Shown: piece after piece, positions 31,165 through 39,955 of the stretch
Position numbering within the stretch: position 1 is the first letter of the stretch
Layout of the letters: each line of letters opens with the position of its first letter
Position numbers and translations under genes: made by a program
Notes under the pieces: model-generated
Databases searched by the model: none
What the model was told of the DNA's origin: nothing
Seen by the model: only the letters and a program-made list of their open reading frames with translations
Origin: Metaruminococcus_A sp003150405
GTDB taxonomy: Bacteria; Bacillota; Clostridia; Oscillospirales; Ruminococcaceae
Length of the DNA: 64,000 nt
Direction of reading: 5' to 3'
Assembly (NCBI GenBank): GCA_902489745.1
Contig: CABUBB010000003.1
Location: forward strand, 124,001 to 188,000

Positions 31165-32094
31165 TTAACAAAACAAAATCTGTCCCATCCGCCGCGCAGG
31201 CGTATTTTTCCACAGGCCGCGTTTACGCAACGTGCGGATTCGCTTGAGCTTTCCATACTCGCCCATATCTGCATAAACCCGAACCAGCTCAAAGTCAGCC
31301 GGCCGGAGCTGGTCCCCATACAGGGCGGCAAAATCGGAGGCCTGCAAATAGGTGTCTGCAACCGCCTGCCGCGCCTCCATAAACCTAGCGGCGCGTTTTG
31401 CATTATAACCGAGTTTTCGGGTATTTTTGGCCCCAACCTCGTTGTTTCCATGCTGACGGTAAAGGATGGTCGGATCTTTGACAAACCCAATCGCGCCGAA
31501 TGCCGCCGCAACAAGCGCCATCCACCAGTCGTGCATAACCATATTGGCCGGGATGTTCCGGGGTAAAAGGGAAAGCAGAGCGCGGTTGACCATTACGGTG
31601 CATCCGGTCACCATATTTTGCACCAGCAACTCCCGCAATGAAGTTCTCCCCGCATCAAGCTGCTGCTGGAAAAACATAGAGGCCGCAACAATCGTCTGGT
31701 TTTCGTCAACAACGGTAAGGTCGGTATGAACCAGCAGAGGGATGTCTGGTGCGTTCTGCGCTTCCAGGTCCTTCATCGTAGCCATGGTGCGTTCCATTTT
31801 ATCCGGAAGCCAGACATCGTCATGATCACAGGTCATAACATAATCGGCATCCGCTTTTAAAAGCATATCATAAAAATTATATTTGGCACCGCCCAAATTT
31901 TTTTCATTGACATGAACGGTCATCTTTTCCGGATAAACCGCCGCATACTTGCGCAGAATATCCACCGTTTTGTCGGTCGATCCGTCGTCCTGCACCGTGA
32001 GATGCCAATCTTCAAAGGTTTGTTCAAACAAGGAGTCGAGCTGATCCGTCAAATACTTCTCGCTGTTATAGGTTGCAAGCAGGATTTCAATCAC
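31165..32094 (-). CDS. Glycosyltransferase family 2, RgpB-like
   Basis: A 309-residue GT2 enzyme. The nucleotide-sugar region is LLATYNSEKYLTDQLDSL, the metal motif is TCDHDDVWLPDK, and MVMHDWWMALVA lies in the acceptor domain. The layout is like alpha-1,3-rhamnosyltransferase RgpB of streptococcal rhamnan synthesis. It sits among rhamnose genes and an ABC exporter, which supports transfer of rhamnose from dTDP-L-rhamnose. The linkage formed is not determined. Confidence 0.9.
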   Translation of the reverse strand: MIEILLATYNSEKYLTDQLDSLFEQTFEDWHLTVQDDGSTDKTVDILRKYAAVYPEKMTVHVNEKNLGGAKYNFYDMLLKADADYVMTCDHDDVWLPDKMERTMATMKDLEAQNAPDIPLLVHTDLTVVDENQTIVAASMFFQQQLDAGRTSLRELLVQNMVTGCTVMVNRALLSLLPRNIPANMVMHDWWMALVAAAFGAIGFVKDPTILYRQHGNNEVGAKNTRKLGYNAKRAARFMEARQAVADTYLQASDFAALYGDQLRPADFELVRVYADMGEYGKLKRIRTLRKRGLWKNTPARRMGQILFC

Positions 32095-32108
32095 GGATAA
32101 CGCCCCCT

Positions 32109-32498
32109 CTATTTCATGCTATTATATTCCTTTTGCAGATTCCGCAGAGAATCCTCCAGCTCACGTACACGTTTTTCCAAGAGCGCCTGCGTTTGCGCCA
32201 GCTTCCGGATGCGATTGGTTTGCTTCGATACAATCGAGGTCAAGGAAAGCAAAATCAACAGGACAAACAAGCCCTGTAGCACAAATACCGTGTTAACGTC
32301 CGAGGCCACACCGAGCAGCCTAGAAATTGCGGTAATAATTTGCGGGAAAACTGCAACCAGAAGCATAACAAAAGCCATTAAGAGCCATGTTAGCGCATAA
32401 CGTAGGTTCAGTTTTTGTTTTTTCAGCAATACGACAATTACGCCAAGATAGATTAAAATACCAACAATCAAACAGCACTGAAATACGAGTGTCATCAT
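32109..32498 (-). CDS. DUF2304 membrane protein
   Basis: A 129-residue protein with three hydrophobic segments (about 4-25, 34-55, 66-88) and a C-terminal coiled coil (about 92-126, leucine and charged heptads). This is the usual DUF2304 layout, found beside DPM1-like glycosyltransferases, with which it probably forms a membrane complex. Its start overlaps the end of the DPM1-like gene by four bases (ATGA), so the two are translated together. Confidence 0.87.
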   Translation of the reverse strand: MMTLVFQCCLIVGILIYLGVIVVLLKKQKLNLRYALTWLLMAFVMLLVAVFPQIITAISRLLGVASDVNTVFVLQGLFVLLILLSLTSIVSKQTNRIRKLAQTQALLEKRVRELEDSLRNLQKEYNSMK

Positions 32499-33211
32499 CT
32501 AAGCTCACCCCTTTTTCTGCGTTTATAGGTGAGTCGGCAAACCAAAATGGAAAGGTTTACTTTTATCATATAATAAATTGAATCGAGCCAATTAATAGAA
32601 GACACGCCTTCCTTTCGCTCTACCATGACTACCGGAACTTCTTTTACGGTAAATCCATTTAATGCGGCCGCTACAATCGCCTCAGGTTCTGGGTAATCCT
32701 GCGCATAGTGATTTGCAAAAAAACGGATTAATTCTTTTGAGCACGCGCGAAAACCGCTGGTGGCATCCGTCACTTTTACACGGGCAAAAAGCCGGATGGT
32801 TCCTTTTAAGACACTGATTCCCAACCGGCGCATCCCGCTGGTCTGGAAGCCTTCGTTTTTGATAAAACGAGAACCCGTAACCATATCGGCTTCTCCATTT
32901 GCCACCGGTGTAATAAGATCCATTAAATAGTTTGGATCGTGCTGACCATCGCCGTCCATCTGGACTGCAATATCATAATTATTTTCCGCCGCATACAAAT
33001 AACCGGCCTGTACGCCGCCGCCAATTCCAAGGTTGGTTGGCAGGGACATAAATGAAAACCTTTCACGGCGACAAATTTCAGCCGTATGATCGGTTGAACA
33101 GTCGTTGACAACAAGATAGTCCACCTCGGGGCAAACTTCCCGTAAATGATGTACCACCCGTTCAATGCTTTTTTCCTCGTTATAGGCTGGAATAATGACC
33201 AGTACTTTCAT
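32495..33211 (-). CDS. Glycosyltransferase family 2, DPM1-like
   Basis: A 238-residue GT2 enzyme of the polyprenyl-phosphate sugar transferase type. Key elements are IIPAYNEEKSI, VVNDCSTDHT, QMDGDGQHDPNY (metal site) and TDATSGFRACS. It probably charges a sugar onto undecaprenyl phosphate for transfer outside the membrane, where DUF2142-type proteins could use it. It is paired with DUF2304 through a four-base overlap. Confidence 0.91.
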   Translation of the reverse strand: MKVLVIIPAYNEEKSIERVVHHLREVCPEVDYLVVNDCSTDHTAEICRRERFSFMSLPTNLGIGGGVQAGYLYAAENNYDIAVQMDGDGQHDPNYLMDLITPVANGEADMVTGSRFIKNEGFQTSGMRRLGISVLKGTIRLFARVKVTDATSGFRACSKELIRFFANHYAQDYPEPEAIVAAALNGFTVKEVPVVMVERKEGVSSINWLDSIYYMIKVNLSILVCRLTYKRRKRGELR

Positions 33212-33270
33212 AAATTACCCCTTTATGTTTCCTGACCTACTCTATGCAAAACAACCGAAATTCGACAAAT

Positions 33271-34065
33271 TCACAGCTGATTGCTTTTTTCACTGGATGC
33301 ATAGGCATGGGTCAATCGTTTCGCAATCCAGCGCGGCCAAAATTTGCAGAACATTTCATAATCCTCCTGGGTGCGGACATTGTCCTTGAGCACAGCTGAG
33401 GTTTCAGACCCTTCATGTACCCGGTGCATCATGAGCGGCTGCTTGCAGTACAGAAATGCACCCGGCAATTTTGAAAGGCGTTCCCACGCCTGCCAATCCA
33501 CATTGCTGCGGTAACCGTGCTCAAACACGGGGTTCGGCAGGTTCTCTTTGGCAAAGCTTACCGAAGGGCAGCAGATAGGGCACCCCAAGGAAAGACACCG
33601 ACGCCGGACAAAACGGCTGTTTTTCAAACATTTGAACCGCATAGGCAAGAGCAGAAGCCGCTTGATTTTCAGCAGCTTATTTGCCTGAACCGGTTTCCCG
33701 TCACGCAGCTCATAATAATCGGAAAAAAAGAGGAGCGGCCTTTTGGCCGAAGCAAACGCCGCCAGCGCATGTTCCAAATACTCCGGCAGATAAACATCGT
33801 CCTGATGCGCCAGGGTGACATACGGTGTAGAGGCCTGTCCATAGCCAAAGTTCCAGTCATACGCAATACTGGTTTTGCCGGTATTGACGAATACCGGCAA
33901 GCCGTATTTCCCGGCGATATTTGAAATATGCGCATTCGGCGTAGAGGTTGAGAGAATAATACTGCTTTGAACCGTTTGGCCGAGCAGGGACCGGATGCAC
34001 TCCTCCAGATAAGGGCTTTCTTTATAAGCGCATACCACAAAGGTATGCTGACTGTTTTCCTTCAT
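33271..34065 (-). CDS. Glycosyltransferase family 2
   Basis: A 264-residue GT2 enzyme with FVVCAYKESPYLEECI at the start of the GT-A fold and LAHQDDVYLPEYL as the metal-binding motif. The C-terminal part is Cys-rich (RRRCLSLGCPICCPSVSF), which is unusual for the family. The donor is unknown; the operon suggests rhamnose or another wall sugar. It lies 22 bases after DUF2142 on the same strand. Confidence 0.88.
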   Translation of the reverse strand: MKENSQHTFVVCAYKESPYLEECIRSLLGQTVQSSIILSTSTPNAHISNIAGKYGLPVFVNTGKTSIAYDWNFGYGQASTPYVTLAHQDDVYLPEYLEHALAAFASAKRPLLFFSDYYELRDGKPVQANKLLKIKRLLLLPMRFKCLKNSRFVRRRCLSLGCPICCPSVSFAKENLPNPVFEHGYRSNVDWQAWERLSKLPGAFLYCKQPLMMHRVHEGSETSAVLKDNVRTQEDYEMFCKFWPRWIAKRLTHAYASSEKSNQL

Positions 34066-34087
34066 AACAACTCATCCTAACGGTAGC

Positions 34088-35494
34088 TTAAATCCAATAG
34101 CGAATTAGCAGTAAAAATAACATGACGGTCAAAAACAGCGGCATGGCAAGGACAGCCGCCCGTTCCACGACAACGCCGCCCCGAATCGGCTTTTTGATAA
34201 AACGGTTTGAAAACAGCATGGCAATGAATATGGCAATGGGAATAAAATAACGGCCCTGGATACCCGTAACATAGTTTACACCAATTCCCCCAATTTCCGG
34301 AATCGAGGTCCAGCCTACATACATGCCGTAATAGCTGCCAATTATCATAATGAGACAGCCCGCTGCTGCAAGCAGCTTAACCGGGTAACGGACAAACTTC
34401 GCCTCACAGGCGTCGTAGACAATGGCAACCAGCAGCAGAAGGTAAAATAGAACAAGAAAGACTGGCGGAAAATTCACATCCTGCTGGCCCAGTTTTCCAA
34501 AAAAGCCTTCCATATAGAATGTACGCTCATGATACAACGTCCGCAGGATAATTATTGGGAATTCCCAAAGGTGAGACAATAAATATTCCTGCTGTAAAAT
34601 CTTGTAAGTATCGGCCGGCGCTGTATAAATAGCCGAAGAGATAAGAGTCGGCACCAGATATGCTGTGGCACCCGCGGCTACAACCGCCCCGATTGATATT
34701 CCATACCGTTTCCATGAACCAAACCTAGAACGGGGAATTGCAAACAGGATTAACATCAATGGCGCATATGCCTGTTTAATAGCGCACAAAAAGACTGCTA
34801 TAATGGCAATTACGGTAATATCGCGCCATGTTATTCTATACTCAGTGTCCGCCAGTATTCGCATGGTATAGGCAAACAATAACATACACAAGGATATAAG
34901 TGGTACGTCGTAGGAAAGCGAAGCCGCCTGTGAAATACACATAGGCATAAGCGCCAGCATAAACATAGTCCGTTTAAAACACGGCGTTATTTTCAATGCA
35001 AAAAATACAATGACTATATAAAAAGCCAGGTTAAAAATTTTTCCAAACAACAGGAGATTGGCCGGCAAGACATAGTCCGAATTCAATAGAGAAAGCAAAA
35101 AACTGCCCAAAGCCATGCCAGTTGAAGGAACCAGATAGGATATGGGGTTAATTGTACTGGCAAAATAGTCTTTAAACACTTCCTGCTTGCTTTCTTCGGA
35201 TGCCGGAAGAGCTCCGTCAAAATAAAAGTCCCAATAGGAATAATTTTGTTCTGTATAATTCTCGCCAGTATCATTGACAAAATCGATAATTCCCTGCGGC
35301 ATATACTTGCCAGCCCGGCCATCCTCAACCTGAACAAACAGTTGCCCCCTGGAGTCGGTATAGGCATTATAGAAATGCGTATTTTCATCTGGGTTAATCA
35401 TCGGAGGTATTAGTATTGTGGTTAAAACGCCAAATACTACCGCAAAAACCAGAAACAAAAATTCCAATTTTATTGGCTTCTTCTCAATTTGCAT
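34088..35494 (-). CDS. DUF2142 polytopic membrane protein
   Basis: A 468-residue protein with about twelve membrane segments. The first outer loop holds INPDENTHFYNAY, the acidic DExxH motif of GT-C-type glycosyltransferases. DUF2142 proteins occur in wall-polysaccharide clusters and are thought to add side-chain sugars from polyprenyl-phosphate donors on the outside. The partner donor enzyme would be the DPM1-like/DUF2304 pair. GTG at 35500 overlaps the upstream stop; the ATG at 35494, nine bases after AAAGG, is preferred. Confidence 0.87.
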   Translation of the reverse strand: MQIEKKPIKLEFLFLVFAVVFGVLTTILIPPMINPDENTHFYNAYTDSRGQLFVQVEDGRAGKYMPQGIIDFVNDTGENYTEQNYSYWDFYFDGALPASEESKQEVFKDYFASTINPISYLVPSTGMALGSFLLSLLNSDYVLPANLLLFGKIFNLAFYIVIVFFALKITPCFKRTMFMLALMPMCISQAASLSYDVPLISLCMLLFAYTMRILADTEYRITWRDITVIAIIAVFLCAIKQAYAPLMLILFAIPRSRFGSWKRYGISIGAVVAAGATAYLVPTLISSAIYTAPADTYKILQQEYLLSHLWEFPIIILRTLYHERTFYMEGFFGKLGQQDVNFPPVFLVLFYLLLLVAIVYDACEAKFVRYPVKLLAAAGCLIMIIGSYYGMYVGWTSIPEIGGIGVNYVTGIQGRYFIPIAIFIAMLFSNRFIKKPIRGGVVVERAAVLAMPLFLTVMLFLLLIRYWI

Positions 35495-35496
35495 GA

Positions 35497-37713
35497 TCAC
35501 TGGCCTTTCTTTATCTCTACGTCGTACAAACTAAGTATATCGGCTTCCAGACGGTTCCAATCATGCTCCTGGGCTGTTTTCAGACCGCCATCGTATAAGC
35601 GCTGTCTTAGCGAACCATCCTGACGGATGCGCTCAATCGCCGCAACCGCACTGTCAATATTGCCCTGTTCATATAAAAGGCAGTTTTCGCCGTCCCGAAG
35701 GTATTCGATATTTCCCTCGTTAGGAGCAACTACCGCAACACCGCCGGTTGCCATCATTTCCAATGGAGGGTAAGAAAAACTCTCCAATATGCTGGACTTT
35801 AACAAAATATGGCATTGATGATAAACCTGCGGTACCTCAGAATAAGGGACGCGGTGCAGAAATTTGTCTACACGGTACCACTCTTTTGGTTTCCCTTGAT
35901 AAGACATAAACCATATTTCATACTGACTTGGATCAAGCCTTTCCACAATTTTAAAGCTCTCGTCTACATTTTTATAGTAATCGTCGCTATTGCCCTCTAC
36001 AAGAATTCTCAGTTTTTGGGTACCAAAATCACGTACAGCGGGCTGAAAACGCTCCATGTCCAACCCATTCGGAGCATATTGCGCCTCTTTTTCATAATCC
36101 TCTTTCAGCCAGCGTTCACACCATTTGGAAATGGTAATATATTTTACCGGCAAATCGGAACGATAAGTAGCATTAGCCTGCATTTTAAAACCATTTCCGT
36201 CCTCATAGAAGTTGGTTTCAAAATTCTGCACCAGGTAGTAACGCTGCTTTATGTTCGGATATTCCGCCTCAAACCGCAGCGTATCCCACAGCGTTGCAAC
36301 ACACTTGTCAAACGTCATGTGGATGTTAATATTTCTTGTGCACACGGCGGGAATTGTCTGACCGTCATAAACCATGTCCTTGGTTTCAATGCTGTTATTC
36401 AGCAACAGGACGTCATAACCAGCTTTGCGCAGCATAACGCAATGCTTCAGCGCAACCAGCACTCCGCCGCTGGTCATCAGCGAAGGAAGGACAAATGCAA
36501 TGTTCGGCGTCATTTTACCTTTGATGAACTTTGCAAGCGGAAGCCCGGTATAAACCGTTGTGCAATTACGGTAAACATAATGGTATGCATTTTCCGCCAA
36601 ACGGTTCCGCAAAGCTGCGTCGGTTACAAGCTGTTCCAACGCAGTACGCCATTCCTCAACGGAAGAACATAAAACCCCTGTTTCCCCGCTGACAATCATT
36701 TTTTTCATGGCGCCTACATTGCTTGCAATGGTCGGAACACGAACAAGCGCCGCCTCCACCCATTTGTTTTCCGATTTTGCTTCGTTGAATATTGTGTCTT
36801 CAACCGGTGCGAGATTAATATCCACAGAGGCAATCAGTTTTGGGAGCGCCTCCCAATTAACAAATTTATTGGTAACAATTTGCGCTCGGTAAGGCTTTAA
36901 TTCCTCAGGTACATCCAATTCGCCGACGACATGCAGTTCCACTTCCGGATGGTTGCGAAGCAAATCCATTACAGCAGGCAGGATCATCTCAAAATCAGCA
37001 TTATGCGTAATGCTTCCGCTGAAATAACCGACCTTAACTTTATTGCCCGGGTTTTCTTTTTCCAGCTCCAGCCGTTCACGATACGCTTTTTCCGAGTGCA
37101 TTACCATAACGCCAGAAGCGGTGTTGCGGTTGATAAAAACCTCCGGAACATATTGCCGGAGTTCCTCTGCCAAACGTTCGGTCGAGGTTATGGCTGCATC
37201 GCACATTTTAAGCAGCTTTTGGGTACGATTAATGCCATCGTCATAATGCGCCTTATCCTCAGGGGACATTTTTTGCACATAAGGAATCGTATCGGTATAT
37301 TTTGTATCGATCATCAGATCGTCAATATCAAACAAGACCGTTTTGTTGTAGGATTTTGCCGTTTGAACAAACTCCTCAATCAAAGGGCTAATCGGGCAAC
37401 GAAAAAATACAAAAACACGGTATTTCTTCACCAAATCCAAGCTGAGATTTTCATAAAAAACCTCATTGCTGTTGATGTTATAAGCCATCAACTGCTCCCT
37501 TTGGTGAGAAATGCGGTAGCGCGCCGGATGAGGCAGATAGCAGCCGTTAATAAACAGAACATCCATTAAGGTTTTTTCAGGCATTCCATTTTTACGCTGT
37601 GCTCCTGTACAGCGGGTTAAATAAACAAATACCTTTTGGAAGAAAACGCCTAATCCATATCCTCTTATCGTCTCAACACTTTTTGCCCAAAGTAATTTTA
37701 CTCTCTGCAACAT
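35497..37713 (-). CDS. Two-domain glycosyltransferase (GT4-GT4, WsaF-like)
   Basis: A 738-residue protein that holds two GT-B enzymes in one chain. The first (about 45-390) has KVGYFSGSITHNADF and LVRVPTIASNVGAM. The second (about 400-735) opens NIAFVLPSLMTSGGVLVAL and has VQNFETNFY and a late ILLKSSILESFSYPPLEMM, like the rhamnosyltransferase WsaF. It probably builds a repeat of two linkages, as in chain-extending bifunctional enzymes. It follows the ABC exporter ATPase gene by 24 bases. Confidence 0.88.
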   Translation of the reverse strand: MLQRVKLLWAKSVETIRGYGLGVFFQKVFVYLTRCTGAQRKNGMPEKTLMDVLFINGCYLPHPARYRISHQREQLMAYNINSNEVFYENLSLDLVKKYRVFVFFRCPISPLIEEFVQTAKSYNKTVLFDIDDLMIDTKYTDTIPYVQKMSPEDKAHYDDGINRTQKLLKMCDAAITSTERLAEELRQYVPEVFINRNTASGVMVMHSEKAYRERLELEKENPGNKVKVGYFSGSITHNADFEMILPAVMDLLRNHPEVELHVVGELDVPEELKPYRAQIVTNKFVNWEALPKLIASVDINLAPVEDTIFNEAKSENKWVEAALVRVPTIASNVGAMKKMIVSGETGVLCSSVEEWRTALEQLVTDAALRNRLAENAYHYVYRNCTTVYTGLPLAKFIKGKMTPNIAFVLPSLMTSGGVLVALKHCVMLRKAGYDVLLLNNSIETKDMVYDGQTIPAVCTRNINIHMTFDKCVATLWDTLRFEAEYPNIKQRYYLVQNFETNFYEDGNGFKMQANATYRSDLPVKYITISKWCERWLKEDYEKEAQYAPNGLDMERFQPAVRDFGTQKLRILVEGNSDDYYKNVDESFKIVERLDPSQYEIWFMSYQGKPKEWYRVDKFLHRVPYSEVPQVYHQCHILLKSSILESFSYPPLEMMATGGVAVVAPNEGNIEYLRDGENCLLYEQGNIDSAVAAIERIRQDGSLRQRLYDGGLKTAQEHDWNRLEADILSLYDVEIKKGQ

Positions 37714-37737
37714 TTTCTACTCCTTGAATTGATTCCG

Positions 37738-38472
37738 TTATTTGTGGAACGCCTTGTATGCATCACACACCGTTTGCATATCACCAACCATTCGAACCGT
37801 GCCATGATCCAGCCACATAACATGCTTGCACAGGCGTTCAATCTGTTCAATGGAATGAGAAACCATCAATACGGTCGTACCACCGCTCATCAATTCCTGA
37901 ATGCGGGCTTCACACTTCTGCTGAAACAAGAAATCGCCTACTGCCAAAATCTCATCAACAATCAGAATATCCGGCTTTGTAATCGTTGCAATAGCGAACC
38001 CCAAACGCGCAACCATACCGGAAGAATAGTTTTTTACTGCAACATCAATAAAGTCATGCAACTCGGAAAAGTCCACAATTTCGTCAAATTTTTCACGCAT
38101 TTGCGCGTGGGAGTATCCGAGAACCGAACCATTCAAAAATATATTTTCACGCGCAGTCAAATCCATGTCAAAACCAGCACCTAATTCAATGAGGGGCGAT
38201 ATGGTTCCAAAGGTTTTGGCCGTCCCTTTTGTTGGTTTCAGAATTCCGGAAATTACTTTCAGCAAGGTACTCTTTCCAGAACCATTCAAGCCGACCAAGC
38301 CATAAACATCTCCCTTTTCCACGTTCAGGCTGACATCCTTCAATGCAAGGAATTCTTCAAAGCGGAGCTGATGCTTTACCTTTTTGATTAGGAATTCTTT
38401 GATGCTGTCCACGCGCTCTTTTGACATATTAAAACGCATTGTCACATTGCGCACTTCGATTGCATTTGCCAA
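37738..38472 (-). CDS. Polysaccharide ABC exporter, ATP-binding subunit (TagH/Wzt-like)
   Basis: A 244-residue ATPase with GLNGSGKSTLLK (Walker A), VKNYSSGMVARLGFA (signature) and DILIVDEILAVGD (Walker B), then MVSHSIEQ. The N-terminal FNMSKERVDSIKEF segment and the missing C-terminal binding domain are like TagH and RgpD, short forms of Wzt. With the permease next to it, it would export lipid-linked polysaccharide to the outer face of the membrane. Confidence 0.94.
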   Translation of the reverse strand: MANAIEVRNVTMRFNMSKERVDSIKEFLIKKVKHQLRFEEFLALKDVSLNVEKGDVYGLVGLNGSGKSTLLKVISGILKPTKGTAKTFGTISPLIELGAGFDMDLTARENIFLNGSVLGYSHAQMREKFDEIVDFSELHDFIDVAVKNYSSGMVARLGFAIATITKPDILIVDEILAVGDFLFQQKCEARIQELMSGGTTVLMVSHSIEQIERLCKHVMWLDHGTVRMVGDMQTVCDAYKAFHK

Positions 38473-38483
38473 AAAACTTCCCC

Positions 38484-39275
38484 CTAAATATACAGGATAA
38501 AACGGTCCTGGAATTTTTTAAACAGCAGCAGCCCAATGACCAAAAATGCAAGACCGCTGAATAGACATATTAAATTGGCCTCCAATCCCGGAACCCGTCC
38601 AATGACCGCTACTTCTCGAAAATAAGTGATATAATGATACAGCGGGTTGAGCTTCATAACATAAATAAGTGTAGAGTTATTAAAATTCCCTATGTCATAA
38701 ATAATTGGTGTTGCGTACATCCAAGCAGTCAGCCAAACCGAATACAGATGACCTACATCCCGAAAAAAAACGTTTAAGGTTGCAAGAATCAAACCAAGTC
38801 CAACACTGAATATAAACGCATAAATCAGCGGAATGGGGAACAGCACAATAGTCCAGTGAATTGGTGTCTGCCGAATAACAAACATAATAACCAGCGCAAT
38901 TAGCGAGAACAACAGATTCACAAATGCAAACATACATTTTTCCAACGGGAAAATGTATTTTGGAATATAGACCTTTTTAATCAAGGAAGAATACTGAACA
39001 ATGGAATTCAAAGCACCGCCGGTGGACTCCGAAATAAAATTGTAAATCAAAGAACCTGTAAGGTAGAAAATAGCGAAGTCGGTAATTTCCTTGCTGCCTG
39101 CAACCTTTAACACATGCTGAAAAACGGTTGTAATAACAACCATCATCAACAATGGGTTTAAAATGCTCCACAACATTCCTAACACGGAACGACGGTATTT
39201 TACCTTTAAATCCCGCATGGTTAAATCTTGAAGTAGGAACCGGTAACGGAACATGGTCTGAATCCGCTCTTTCAA
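38484..39275 (-). CDS. Polysaccharide ABC exporter, permease subunit (TagG/Wzm-like)
   Basis: A 263-residue ABC-2 type permease with about six membrane segments. RDLKVKYRRSVLGMLWSILNPLL is reflected in the N-terminal KVKYRRSVLGMLWSILNP block, a hallmark of the TagG/RgpC/Wzm group, and LNPLYHYITYFREV lies before the last segments. It forms the channel for the undecaprenyl-linked polymer. The ATPase gene follows 11 bases later. Confidence 0.94.
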   Translation of the reverse strand: MKERIQTMFRYRFLLQDLTMRDLKVKYRRSVLGMLWSILNPLLMMVVITTVFQHVLKVAGSKEITDFAIFYLTGSLIYNFISESTGGALNSIVQYSSLIKKVYIPKYIFPLEKCMFAFVNLLFSLIALVIMFVIRQTPIHWTIVLFPIPLIYAFIFSVGLGLILATLNVFFRDVGHLYSVWLTAWMYATPIIYDIGNFNNSTLIYVMKLNPLYHYITYFREVAVIGRVPGLEANLICLFSGLAFLVIGLLLFKKFQDRFILYI

Positions 39276-39286
39276 AATAACACCCC

Positions 39287-39841
39287 TTATTTGCCCAGAT
39301 ACTCTTTTAAGGTCGGCTGCTTCCGGTCTTTTTCAGAAAGCAAAATCTCCATCCCCTCTTGGATTGGCCATTCAATGCCAATATCGGGATCATTCCATAT
39401 AATGCCGCCTTCACTGGATGGATCATAGAAATTTGTACATTTATAAACAAATTTTGCCTCATCCGAAAGCACCAAGAAGCCGTGAGCAAACCCTTCCGGA
39501 ATATAAAACTGCCGTTTGTTTTCGGTATTCAGCACAACTCCGTACCATTTGCCGAAGGTTTCGCTTCCTTCCCGCAGGTCAACTGCAACGTCAAAAACTT
39601 CGCCTTCAATAACCCGCACAAGCTTCCCCTGTGAGTTTCTGGTCTGAAAATGGAGACCACGCAAAACGCCCTTTTTGCTTTTGGATTCATTATCCTGAAC
39701 AAAGACCATATCCAAGCCGGCTTCTTTAAATTCATTATAATTATAGGTTTCCATAAAATAACCGCGGTTATCTCCAAATACCGTCGGCTCAATGACATAA
39801 ACACCTTTAATTACGGTTTCAATAAACTGAAATTTCCCCAT
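39287..39841 (-). CDS. rfbC: dTDP-4-dehydrorhamnose 3,5-epimerase
   Basis: A 184-residue cupin-fold epimerase (RmlC). FQDNESKSKKGVLRGLHFQ is reflected in VLRGLHFQTR, which holds the active-site His. FYIPEGFAHGFLVLSDEA and YKCTNFYDPSSEGGI are also family signatures. It makes dTDP-4-keto-L-rhamnose, the third step of dTDP-L-rhamnose synthesis. It is the first gene of the exporter operon, separated from rfbB by a terminator and a promoter. Confidence 0.95.
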   Translation of the reverse strand: MGKFQFIETVIKGVYVIEPTVFGDNRGYFMETYNYNEFKEAGLDMVFVQDNESKSKKGVLRGLHFQTRNSQGKLVRVIEGEVFDVAVDLREGSETFGKWYGVVLNTENKRQFYIPEGFAHGFLVLSDEAKFVYKCTNFYDPSSEGGIIWNDPDIGIEWPIQEGMEILLSEKDRKQPTLKEYLGK

Positions 39842-39874
39842 AAAGCCCCGCCGCCTTCCTTTATAATCATTTGT

Positions 39875-39880
39875 ATTATA
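39875..39880 (-). promoter_or_regulatory. -10 box before rfbC
   Basis: On the minus strand TATAAT in ATATTATAATAC, 34 bases before the rfbC start. The -35 position is poor (TTCCTT at 17 bases), so activity may need an activator or read-through from rfbB. Confidence 0.5.
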
Positions 39881-39893
39881 ATATAAAGCCGAT

Positions 39894-39942
39894 CAAAAAG
39901 GAAGAGGCATCCCGAAAAGCGCACCCATTGGGACTCCTCTTC
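39894..39942 (-). terminator. Imperfect terminator between rfbB and rfbC
   Basis: On the minus strand AAGAGGAGTCCC pairs, with two mismatches, with GGGATGCCTCTT and is followed by CCTTTTTG. It probably only lowers read-through into the exporter genes. Confidence 0.6.
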
Positions 39943-39955
39943 ATATTTGACGGCA

